From: Pseudomonadota bacterium
GTDB lineage: Bacteria; Pseudomonadota; Gammaproteobacteria; Burkholderiales; Burkholderiaceae_D
Length of the DNA stretch: 5,835 bases
Reading direction: 5' to 3'
Assembly (NCBI GenBank): GCA_023435945.1
Contig: JAEZLB010000299.1
Coordinates: 1-5,835, forward strand
Under the pieces are notes generated by a model. It worked only from the letters and a program-made list of their open reading frames with translations, ran no database searches and was not told the origin of the DNA. Shown piece by piece: positions 1-5,835 of the stretch. Numbering within the stretch: the stretch's first letter is position 1; every line of letters starts with the position of its first letter. Position numbers and translations under genes: made by a program.

Positions 1-1653
1 ACCGAACTGCTATACGACGAAACCTCGCCGCCCTGCATCCGCCTGCTGCCCATAGAAACGCGTGGCGAACCGTACTCGACCAGTGAATACCGGGATCGGC
101 CCAAGGCATGGACGACCTTGCCGCTGAAGATGAATTCCCCGCGCGATATGCTGGAGGCATTTCGCCAGGTGAGCCTGACAAAGAAGGTCTCGGTTGACGA
201 AGCCACCCGCTATGGCCTGTATGACGAATCCGGCGAGGAGGGCATCAATGTGCCCGATGAGAACGGCATGGTGGAAGTCTCGCGCTGGCGGCACGCCATC
301 ATCAATTTTCCGCATCCTTTGCTGAAGGAAGGGTTGATTGTCATCGACACGCCCGGCCTGAATGCCCTGGGCAGTGAGCCGGAACTCACGCTCAACCTGA
401 TTCCGCATGCGCATGCCGTGGTATTCGTGCTGGCGGCCGATACGGGAGTGACCCGCAGCGACATCGAGGTGTGGCGTTCGCATATCGGTCCGGGACCGGG
501 GCGCATGATCGTTTTGAACAAAATAGACAGCATGTGGGATGAATTGCGCTCGCCGCAGGAGATAGACCGGCAGGTCGCCAGGCAGAAGGAGAATGTGGCG
601 CGTACGCTGGAGGTGCCTATGGACGCTGTCTTCCCGGTGTCTGCGCAGAAGGGCCTGGTCGGCAAGATTCAAGGGGATTCGGAACTGCTGATACGCAGCC
701 GTCTGCCAGAACTGGAGCGGGCCTTGTCGCAGCAATTGATCCCGGCCAAGCGCAATATCGTGACAGCCCAGCTGGTGCCAGACATCGAAGAAATGGTGGC
801 GGCCAAACATGCCTTGTTTGCGACCCGGACGCGGAATGTCGTCGAGCAACTGGTGGAACTGAAAAGCTTGCGCGGCAAGAACCGCAGCATGGTAAGCCAC
901 ATGACAAAGCGGCTTGCGCTGGAGAAGAAGGAGTTCGACCAGAGTCTACAGGTGCTGCAGGGTACGCGTGCCGTTCTGTCGCGCCTTTCCTCCGGCGTGT
1001 TTGATGATCTGGCGATGAGCGGCCTGAAGAATGATGTATATGCGCTGAACAAGCAGATTGATGCCAGCGCATTTTCCTCGGAAATGAGCGAGGCGATGCA
1101 GCAGTTCTTCCGCAGACTGTATGAACGCCTGGACGCGGCAGAGAAGAAAACGATGGAGATCGTCACTATGACGACGACTACCTATCAGAAATTCTCGGCC
1201 GATTATGGTTTAAGCCTGAGGCCGCCGGCCGCTTTTTCATTTGCGCCTTACCGGAATGAGTTGGCGACAATAGAGCGTGTGTGCAGCAAGCAATTTGGTA
1301 CATGGTCTTTGCTGCGCATGTCGCAGAAGAAAGTCATGCAGAGATTTGTGGAAACCGGTATGTCCGGCATCAAGAAGACCTTTGTGCTGGCAAACCGCGA
1401 AATGGAAAGCTGGTTGAAAGCGGTCATGACGCCGCTGGAGGGGCAGGTGCGGGAATACAAGGATCAGCTCAAGAAACGCAAACAAGCGCTGGAGCGCATG
1501 AGCGAAGTATTCGAGGATTTGGAAGAAAAAATCGCTGCACTGGAAACGGTGCAGGGCGACCTGGAAGAAAAACGCCAGCGCCTAGTGCTGCTGGAGCAAC
1601 AATTGCTGGATGCCTTGGGCAAGGAGTCTGCGCAGTACAAGGCAGCCGCTTGA
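1..1653 (+). CDS. Dynamin-family GTPase, 5'-truncated by window edge
   Basis: The frame is open from base 1, so the gene starts outside the window; 550 residues are visible. The GTPase core is recognisable from its motifs: G3 as DTPG (346-357, visible residues 116-119), G4 as NKID (517-528, residues 173-176) and a G5-like SAQKG (640-654, residues 214-218). The P-loop (G1) and the switch threonine (G2) are expected just upstream of base 1, since the first residues, TELLYDE, resemble the segment following G2 in bacterial dynamin-like proteins. A largely helical middle region follows, with an odd MTTTT stretch near residue 390, then a strongly charged, Leu/Glu/Lys-rich coiled coil at about residues 475-545. 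No transmembrane segment is evident. Bacterial dynamin-like proteins hydrolyse GTP and remodel membranes or, for E. coli CrfC, help position replication forks; which applies here cannot be told. It ends in TGATG overlapping mutY. The family call is firm, the specific role unknown. Confidence 0.88.
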   Translation, partial: TELLYDETSPPCIRLLPIETRGEPYSTSEYRDRPKAWTTLPLKMNSPRDMLEAFRQVSLTKKVSVDEATRYGLYDESGEEGINVPDENGMVEVSRWRHAIINFPHPLLKEGLIVIDTPGLNALGSEPELTLNLIPHAHAVVFVLAADTGVTRSDIEVWRSHIGPGPGRMIVLNKIDSMWDELRSPQEIDRQVARQKENVARTLEVPMDAVFPVSAQKGLVGKIQGDSELLIRSRLPELERALSQQLIPAKRNIVTAQLVPDIEEMVAAKHALFATRTRNVVEQLVELKSLRGKNRSMVSHMTKRLALEKKEFDQSLQVLQGTRAVLSRLSSGVFDDLAMSGLKNDVYALNKQIDASAFSSEMSEAMQQFFRRLYERLDAAEKKTMEIVTMTTTTYQKFSADYGLSLRPPAAFSFAPYRNELATIERVCSKQFGTWSLLRMSQKKVMQRFVETGMSGIKKTFVLANREMESWLKAVMTPLEGQVREYKDQLKKRKQALERMSEVFEDLEEKIAALETVQGDLEEKRQRLVLLEQQLLDALGKESAQYKAAA

Positions 1654-1655
1654 TG
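1639..1655 (+). promoter_or_regulatory. Stop/start overlap and weak RBS of mutY
   Basis: The GTPase stop TGA (1651-1653) and the mutY ATG (1653-1655) share one base. An AAGG motif at 1639-1642 lies 10 bases before the ATG and is the only Shine-Dalgarno-like sequence near it. This arrangement suggests translation of mutY by ribosomes finishing the upstream gene, and so a shared transcript. The coupling itself is inferred. Confidence 0.7.
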
Positions 1656-2792
1656 AAGCGTGTGTTGGAACCTGCGCCGGTGGGGAGTGTGCCGGCAGAC
1701 CCCGATTTTTCCGGGACAATCATCCGCTGGCAACGACAGCATGGACGCCAGCATCTTCCCTGGCAGCAGACACGGGATGCCTATCGCATCTGGTTATCGG
1801 AAATCATGCTGCAGCAAACGCAGGTAGCGACCGTCATTCCATACTACCAGCGTTTCCTTGCCAGTTTTCCTGATGTGGTTGCGCTTGCCGATGCACCGGT
1901 CGACGAGGTGATGGCACACTGGAGCGGCCTGGGTTATTACACGCGCGCGCGCAACCTCCATCGTTGCGCTCAGCGGGTGAGAGATGAGTACGATGGTGTA
2001 TTCCCGTCAGATCCGGCGCTATTGGCTGATTTGCCTGGCATAGGACGATCTACTGCAGCGGCAATTGCCGCGTTTTCCCAGGGTGTTCGCGCTGCCATCC
2101 TGGATGGCAATGTGAAACGCGTGTTTTGCCGGGTGTTTGGTATAGAGGGTTTTCCCGGTACCCGGGCCGTCGAACTGGATCTGTGGCAGCGCGCCGAAAG
2201 CCTGTTGCCGGTGAAGGGGATGGAAGCCTACACGCAGGGATTGATGGACCTGGGCGCAACGGTATGCACGCGCAGCAAACCGGCCTGCGAGCGATGCCCG
2301 TTGCAGGCAAGATGCGTGGCCTTTGCCACGGGCCGTACCGAAATCCTGCCGACGCGCAAACCCAGCAAGGCCGTGCCGGAAAAACATACCCATATGCTGG
2401 TCATCCTGCATGAAGGGCGCGTGCTGCTGGAGCAGCGCCCAGGAACAGGAATCTGGGGCGGCCTGTTATCCTTGCCGGAATTGAACCGTTTGCTGCCAGA
2501 CGAGATCACCGAGTCCGTCGATATCGGGCTGGCGCTTAACCGGGCGGTAGCACCTTTCGGTGAAATAGCGCAGGCTGATAAATTGCAGGATTTCTCCCAT
2601 GCCTTCACGCATTACAAGCTGCATATCAGCCCTTATCTGCTGGCACTGAAGCGGCCGGCAAAGAAACAGGTGCCGGCTCCTTATTGCTGGCTGGCCGTGG
2701 GCCAGCTGGAGCAGGCCGCCTTGCCGGCGCCGGTAAAGAAGTTGCTGACGCGCCTGCTGTTATCCAACGATCTGCTGACGATGGCAGGCTGA
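1653..2792 (+). CDS. mutY: A/G-specific adenine DNA glycosylase MutY
   Basis: This 379-residue protein removes adenine mispaired with 8-oxoguanine or guanine, the first step of base-excision repair that prevents G:C to T:A changes. Visible landmarks in order are the catalytic glutamate E50 in LSEIMLQQTQ (E. coli E37), the helix-hairpin-helix around residues 127-138 (LPGIGRSTAAAI), the catalytic aspartate D151 in LDGNVKRV (E. coli D138), and a 4Fe-4S cluster ligand set C205, C212, C215, C221 with the exact C-x6-C-x2-C-x5-C spacing. The C-terminal NUDIX-like 8-oxoG recognition domain contains GIWGGL (266-271) and FTH (318-320), equivalent to E. coli FSH 307-309. All key residues are present, so the enzyme should be active. 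It is about 30 residues longer than E. coli MutY, with about 13 of these at the N-terminus. The ATG at 1653 is chosen because it overlaps the upstream stop and gives the expected N-terminus; the reading frame stays open further upstream only as a shadow. Confidence 0.97.
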   Translation: MKRVLEPAPVGSVPADPDFSGTIIRWQRQHGRQHLPWQQTRDAYRIWLSEIMLQQTQVATVIPYYQRFLASFPDVVALADAPVDEVMAHWSGLGYYTRARNLHRCAQRVRDEYDGVFPSDPALLADLPGIGRSTAAAIAAFSQGVRAAILDGNVKRVFCRVFGIEGFPGTRAVELDLWQRAESLLPVKGMEAYTQGLMDLGATVCTRSKPACERCPLQARCVAFATGRTEILPTRKPSKAVPEKHTHMLVILHEGRVLLEQRPGTGIWGGLLSLPELNRLLPDEITESVDIGLALNRAVAPFGEIAQADKLQDFSHAFTHYKLHISPYLLALKRPAKKQVPAPYCWLAVGQLEQAALPAPVKKLLTRLLLSNDLLTMAG

Positions 2793-2793
2793 A

Positions 2794-3420
2794 TCACGCG
2801 ATCTTGTGTTGCTTCAGATACTGATGAATGATGTTCAGGCGCATGCGCGCATCATCCAGTTCCAGTAATTTCTGGCGCGCTTTTAGGGGAATGGGCAGTA
2901 GTTCGCACCAGCGGTTGGCAACCCAGCTGGTGCTGTCGAAAGACAGCGGTTCGGAAAACGGCCGGTCGAATTCCTCGCCATGCTGGCTGCGTAGTTTGGC
3001 CAGCACGTCATCTGTCACCGCCTTCAGTGCCGTGGCACATTCCAGATGCATGTCGTCCAGTTCGCCATCGGTATCTGCCGGCAACAATTCTATCTGGGCT
3101 TCCAGTCGTTGATCCGGCAGTACCCGTTTCTCCAGAATGCGAAAACGCTGGCCGCCCTGCGTGCGCAACAGCAACACGCCGGCCTCCTGCATATCCCAGT
3201 GTGTGATATGGGCCAATGTGCCGGTCGACTCAGGCTCGGCAGCCATGCCGACCTCCTTCCCCGACCTGATCAGCACAACGCCGAATGGCTTTCCGGATTT
3301 CATGCATTCGCGCACCATGTCGATATAGCGGGCTTCGAATACCCGCAAGGGCAGCACGCCACGGGGAAAAAGCACCGTTTTCAGGGGGAATAGCGGCAGC
3401 CAGTCTGAGTCAGTCGGCAT
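2794..3420 (-). CDS. LON peptidase substrate-binding (LON N-terminal-like) domain protein
   Basis: This 208-residue protein consists almost entirely of the N-terminal substrate-recognition domain seen in Lon proteases. The hallmark is near the start, LPLFPLKTVLFPRGVLPLRV followed by FEARY (about residues 8-32), with the usual GVVLIR segment further on. It has no Walker A or B motif and no Ser-Lys peptidase dyad, so it is not itself a protease; such stand-alone proteins are common in proteobacteria and lack a settled function. The C-terminal part (about 120-208) looks helical and ends QYLKQHKIA. The start at 3420 places the conserved domain a few residues from the N-terminus as in relatives, but no Shine-Dalgarno sequence precedes it. 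It follows rapZ on the same strand after 92 bases and may be read from the same transcript. Its stop is one base from the mutY stop on the other strand. The domain call is secure; the role (for example binding unfolded proteins or acting as an adaptor) would be a guess. Confidence 0.9.
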   Translation of the reverse strand: MPTDSDWLPLFPLKTVLFPRGVLPLRVFEARYIDMVRECMKSGKPFGVVLIRSGKEVGMAAEPESTGTLAHITHWDMQEAGVLLLRTQGGQRFRILEKRVLPDQRLEAQIELLPADTDGELDDMHLECATALKAVTDDVLAKLRSQHGEEFDRPFSEPLSFDSTSWVANRWCELLPIPLKARQKLLELDDARMRLNIIHQYLKQHKIA

Positions 3421-3480
3421 GGTGTACGGGATTCAGGAAGTAATGAGGGAATAGGCCAGCGAAGGAAAAGGGACTGAGGC
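3421..3480 (-). promoter_or_regulatory. C-rich, G-poor leader between rapZ and the LON-domain gene
   Basis: Read on the - strand, these 60 bases directly before the LON-domain start contain 25 C and only 7 G, with pyrimidine runs such as CCCTTTTCCTTC. C-rich, G-poor unstructured RNA is the kind of sequence Rho loads on, so this may act as a Rho-dependent terminator or attenuator behind rapZ. No intrinsic terminator hairpin with a T run and no convincing -35/-10 promoter was seen in the 92-base gap. The composition is observed; the function is inferred. Confidence 0.35.
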
Positions 3481-3512
3481 TGCAAACAAGAACCATGCCA
3501 CTGGCCCGCCTG

Positions 3513-4376
3513 TCAGTTCAGTTCCCGGTGCCTGACCACGACACGGGCAAAATCCTGGAAGTACTGCGCCAGTTGTTCGGCCAGGAAAACGGAGCGATGC
3601 TGACCGCCGGTGCAACCGATCGCAACCGTCAGATAACTGCGATTGTCGCGGCGATAGGAAGGCAACCATTTTTCCACGAATACTCTGATGTCATTAAGCA
3701 GTTCCTGTACTTCCGGTTGCGCCTTGAGAAACTCCTGCACGGGGGCATCGCGTCCGGTCATGGGGCGCAAGCTCAGGTCATAGTAGGGATTGGGCAGTAC
3801 GCGCACATCGAATACCAAGTCAGCATCCAGGGGTACGCCAAACTTGAAAGCAAAGGATTCGAAAGACAGGGTCAGCGGCGATTTTTCCATGCCGACCAGT
3901 TCCTTCACCCAATGACGCAATTTGCTCGCATTGAGGCCGGAGGTGTCTATCACATTGCCGAGCCCTTCTATAGAGGAGAGCATCTCGCGTTCCTGCTGTA
4001 TGCACTCCATCAGCGTGAGGCGATGGCCGCCGTGCAGCGTGGGATTAAAACGATGCGACAGCGGGTGGCTGCGGCGCGTCTCCGAGAAGCGCGCGACCAG
4101 GGATTCTGTTTTCGCGGTCAGGAACAGTACTTTTACATCATGGCCTTGTTCCTTGAGCCAGTGTATGTCGTCCGGCAGTTCCGCCAGCGATGCAGCGCTG
4201 CGCGCATCTACCGCAACTGCAAGGGGTTGGTCGGGTTCGTTGATACGGGTGTCAACTAGCTGGCGCAGCAAGCTGGGCGGAAGATTATCGACACAAAAAT
4301 GGCCGGCATCTTCCAGGGCGGTAAGTGCCACGGATTTACCCGAACCGGAGATGCCGGTAATCAGTATGATTCGCAT
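3513..4376 (-). CDS. rapZ: RapZ-family nucleotide-binding regulator (former YvcJ/YhbJ)
   Basis: This 287-residue protein has the full RapZ layout: an N-terminal Walker A motif GISGSGKS at residues 8-15, the family segment [14 protein letters not shown] just after it, a VDAR motif at residues 56-59 where E. coli has the equivalent acidic residue, then the C-terminal signatures [22 protein letters not shown] and GCTGGQHRS (residues 254-262). In E. coli RapZ senses glucosamine-6-phosphate and delivers the small RNA GlmZ to RNase E; in most other bacteria its partner is unknown. The E. coli protein ends in a basic KRKP tail needed for RNA binding, whereas this one stops at HRELN without it. The ATG at 4376 is preferred because it gives the normal N-terminus [15 protein letters not shown]; an in-frame TTG at 4415 would add 13 unrelated residues. 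Neither has a clear Shine-Dalgarno sequence. It lies 69 bases behind hprK, with no terminator seen in that gap. Confidence 0.95.
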   Translation of the reverse strand: MRIILITGISGSGKSVALTALEDAGHFCVDNLPPSLLRQLVDTRINEPDQPLAVAVDARSAASLAELPDDIHWLKEQGHDVKVLFLTAKTESLVARFSETRRSHPLSHRFNPTLHGGHRLTLMECIQQEREMLSSIEGLGNVIDTSGLNASKLRHWVKELVGMEKSPLTLSFESFAFKFGVPLDADLVFDVRVLPNPYYDLSLRPMTGRDAPVQEFLKAQPEVQELLNDIRVFVEKWLPSYRRDNRSYLTVAIGCTGGQHRSVFLAEQLAQYFQDFARVVVRHRELN

Positions 4377-4445
4377 GACGTCGATGATACCGCAAGCTTG
4401 TGGAAAATGCGGCAACAGCAGTTGAAAGTGTGGTGGAGTTGGACC

Positions 4446-5384
4446 TTATTCGTCATCCATGGCGCGCTGCTGGCGTTCCATGAAATCCTTCAGCGTATCG
4501 ATGCCGCGCATTTGCAGGATGGTGTTGCGTACGGCAGCTTCCAGCAATACCGCGAGGTTGCGGCCGGCTTCCACCGGAATCACGACTTTGCGGATAGGCA
4601 GGCCCAGTACTTCCTGGGTCTGGCTGTGCAAGGGAAGGCGATCATAGTTTTCCTCGAGGGTACTGCGGCGCACCAGATGCACGATGAGCTTGAGCTTCAT
4701 CTTGCGACGTACGGCGGTTTCACCGAATATGGTCTTGATGTCGAGCAGGCCGAGACCGCGGACTTCCAACAGGTTCTGCAGCAGCAGCGGGCAACGGCCC
4801 TCGATGATATTGGGCGCAATGCGTGCGAACTCCACCACGTCATCGGCGACCAGGCCATGGTCTCGCGAAATCAGTTCCAGTCCCAGCTCACTTTTGCCCA
4901 GGCCTGATTCGCCGGTGATCAAGACGCCTACGCCCAGAACGTCCATGAAAACGCCGTGCATGGTGGTGTGCTGGGCCAGCCGCTTGGAGAGATAAAAGCG
5001 CAGGTAGTCGATGACCTGGGCTGCTGCCTGAGGCGTCGAGAACAGCGGAATGTCGTGTTCTTCGCAAATCGCTATTAGGTAGGAAGGCGTCTCCAGTCCT
5101 TCAGCCACGATGAAGGCAGGCGGCTTGCCTGCAATTAGTTCATCGGTTTGCTGTATGCGGGCCGTGTCGGACAGACGACGGCAATAATCGACTTCCTGAT
5201 GGCCGAGGACTTGTATGCGCGCCGGATGAATCAGGTTGAGGTGACCGACCTGATCGGCGGCAGACACCGCGTCGCCCAGGATAAGGCGCTTGCCGCCTGC
5301 GAATCCTGCGAACCACCCCAATGCCAAGGCATCGCGGTTTTCTTCGTAAAGCTGCTGGACCGAGAGAGGAGTTGAGGTGGGCAT
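4446..5384 (-). CDS. hprK: HPr kinase/phosphorylase
   Basis: HprK is a bifunctional, usually hexameric, cytoplasmic enzyme that phosphorylates the PTS carrier HPr on a regulatory serine (Ser46 in well-studied HPr proteins) and removes that phosphate by phosphorolysis. With the ATG at 5384 it has 312 residues, normal for the family. An N-terminal domain (about 1-130) precedes the catalytic domain, which contains the conserved His143 (MHG), Walker A GESGLGKS at 158-165, acidic residues ADD at 180-182, the HprK signature [11 protein letters not shown] at 206-216 and the C-terminal loop IPVEAGRN at 269-276, so both activities should be intact. An in-frame TTG at 5399 would add five residues (reading PQTA after the start) and has a GAGG motif 10 bases before it, whereas the ATG has no Shine-Dalgarno sequence; the true start is therefore uncertain. 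The hairpin at 5390-5416 covers this whole region. In betaproteobacteria HprK acts alongside PtsN in signalling rather than sugar uptake (family knowledge). Confidence 0.96.
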   Translation of the reverse strand: MPTSTPLSVQQLYEENRDALALGWFAGFAGGKRLILGDAVSAADQVGHLNLIHPARIQVLGHQEVDYCRRLSDTARIQQTDELIAGKPPAFIVAEGLETPSYLIAICEEHDIPLFSTPQAAAQVIDYLRFYLSKRLAQHTTMHGVFMDVLGVGVLITGESGLGKSELGLELISRDHGLVADDVVEFARIAPNIIEGRCPLLLQNLLEVRGLGLLDIKTIFGETAVRRKMKLKLIVHLVRRSTLEENYDRLPLHSQTQEVLGLPIRKVVIPVEAGRNLAVLLEAAVRNTILQMRGIDTLKDFMERQQRAMDDE

Positions 5385-5389
5385 GGCAG

Positions 5390-5416
5390 TCTGAGGCAAG
5401 TTGAGCTTGCCTCAGA
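5390..5416 (-). promoter_or_regulatory. Perfect 11-bp hairpin over the hprK initiation region
   Basis: On the - strand the arms TCTGAGGCAAG and CTTGCCTCAGA are exact reverse complements separated by a five-base loop (5401-5405). The stem starts 11 bases after the ptsN stop and ends 5 bases before the hprK ATG. It pairs the only Shine-Dalgarno-like GAGG (5413-5410) with CCTC, and its second arm contains the alternative TTG start (5399-5397). It is not followed by a T run on either strand, so it is not a classical intrinsic terminator. Roles consistent with this are control of hprK translation or a processing or stabilising stem in the ptsN-hprK mRNA. The structure is seen; the function is inferred. 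Confidence 0.6.
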
Positions 5417-5427
5417 GCATAAACCAA

Positions 5428-5835
5428 TTAGAAGGCGTTTTGGAGACTGGATTGCCAGCCGACGATGCGCTGATGGACAACACGTGGGTCAGTGTCTTTG
5501 AGCAGTGCTTTCCGGAAATCTTCATCGGAAAACATTTCCGCGATTTCGGACATAATGTCCAGGTGATGCTGGGTCATGTGATCGGGGATCAGCAGGAATA
5601 CCAGTAGCTTGACGGGCAAGCCATCGGGCGATTCGAAAGGGATGGCTTCTTCCAGTCGCACAAAGGCGGCGACCGGGGCCTTCAGCCCCTTGACACGTCC
5701 ATGCGGAACCGCCACACCATGACCCACGCCGGTTGAGCCCAGGCGCTCACGCGCAAACAGATTGTCGGACACCAGAGAGCGCGCGATACCGCAGTTATTC
5801 TCGAATAGCAGTCCTGCCTGTTCAAATGCCCGTTT
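5428..5835 (-). CDS. ptsN: PTS EIIA-Ntr regulatory protein PtsN, 5' end outside window
   Basis: The frame is open to the right-hand window edge and shows the last 135 residues; by comparison with relatives about 20-30 N-terminal residues are missing. The first visible residues, KRAFEQAGLLFENNCGIARS, align with the KKRALE region of E. coli PtsN. The core FARERLGSTGVGHGVAVPHG carries the phosphorylatable histidine (codon 5703-5701, E. coli H73), and the later HHLDIMSEIAEMFSD segment matches the end of the EIIA fold. PtsN is the cytoplasmic output of the nitrogen PTS: it receives phosphate from the HPr-like NPr and, by phosphorylation state, controls partners such as potassium transporters and sensor kinases in other proteobacteria. 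It ends QSSLQNAF and stops 43 bases before hprK, so the two are very probably co-transcribed. An internal GTG at 5772 is only a valine codon. The usual gene just upstream in betaproteobacteria is the ribosome hibernation factor hpf, which would be outside the window. Confidence 0.95.
   Translation of the reverse strand, partial: KRAFEQAGLLFENNCGIARSLVSDNLFARERLGSTGVGHGVAVPHGRVKGLKAPVAAFVRLEEAIPFESPDGLPVKLLVFLLIPDHMTQHHLDIMSEIAEMFSDEDFRKALLKDTDPRVVHQRIVGWQSSLQNAF

Noticed and set aside
10..900. Long - strand open frame (about 296 codons) opposite the GTPase gene
   Set aside because: It lies wholly antisense to a gene with clear GTPase motifs, has no recognisable domain and is His/Arg/Gln-rich, as expected of a shadow frame in GC-rich DNA.
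1281..1652. Upstream in-frame extension of mutY inside the GTPase gene
   Set aside because: MutY proteins do not carry such an extension, and the overlapping frame is clearly the GTPase; the ATG at 1653 fits the family.
1911..1930. TGGCAC motifs as possible sigma-54 promoters (also near 2641, 3033 and, reversed, 4325)
   Set aside because: None has the TTGC element at the required spacing, and all lie inside coding sequence.
1941..1952. Alternating CG run (possible Z-DNA)
   Set aside because: It encodes the conserved YYTRARN segment of MutY, so the run is explained by codon choice.
2690..2706. Hairpin as a terminator for the LON-domain gene
   Set aside because: The stem is only 7 bp and no T run follows on either strand, so termination cannot be claimed.
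2724..2733. CCGGCGCCGG palindrome near the mutY 3' end
   Set aside because: Only 10 bp with no loop and no repeat elsewhere; it is explained by coding sequence in GC-rich DNA.
3495..4259. Long + strand open frame (about 254 codons) opposite rapZ
   Set aside because: Antisense to a full RapZ with all motifs; the predicted product resembles no family I know and its composition is that of a mirrored frame.
4299..4907. + strand open frame spanning the rapZ-hprK gap
   Set aside because: It is antisense to both genes over most of its length and has no recognisable domain or ribosome site.

Overview
The window reads as a chromosomal segment of a betaproteobacterium, probably from the Nitrosomonadales or a related order. 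The reasons are protein-level: the ptsN-hprK-rapZ cluster with a proteobacterial-type HPr kinase, the sequence style of the EIIA-Ntr protein, and a moderately high GC content. The taxonomic call is recalled from family knowledge and was not tested. No mobile element, CRISPR array, tRNA or rRNA is visible, and coding density is above 95 percent.

Layout. On the + strand a dynamin-family GTPase, cut at its 5' end by the window edge (1-1653), runs straight into mutY (1653-2792) with a one-base stop/start overlap. On the - strand, reading from the right edge leftwards, there is ptsN (cut at its 5' end, 5835-5428), hprK (5384-4446), rapZ (4376-3513) and a LON-substrate-binding-domain protein (3420-2794). 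The two blocks converge, with a single base between the mutY stop and the LON-domain stop.

How the genes work together. The - strand block is a regulatory module of the nitrogen-related phosphotransferase system: PtsN accepts phosphate from an HPr-type carrier, HprK phosphorylates and dephosphorylates HPr on serine, and RapZ is an ATP/GTP-binding regulator. The HPr and EI genes are not in the window; the gene after rapZ is the LON-domain protein instead. The + strand block joins a membrane- or DNA-organising dynamin-like GTPase to the adenine glycosylase that repairs A:8-oxoG mispairs.

Non-coding sequence is limited to three short gaps in the - strand block (43, 69 and 92 bases). The ptsN-hprK gap holds the clearest unexplained signal: a perfect 11-bp hairpin with a 5-base loop that covers the only Shine-Dalgarno-like motif and a possible TTG start of hprK. 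The rapZ/LON-gene gap is C-rich and G-poor. I found no clearly new gene system; the window is mostly conserved housekeeping and regulatory genes with a few control features worth testing.
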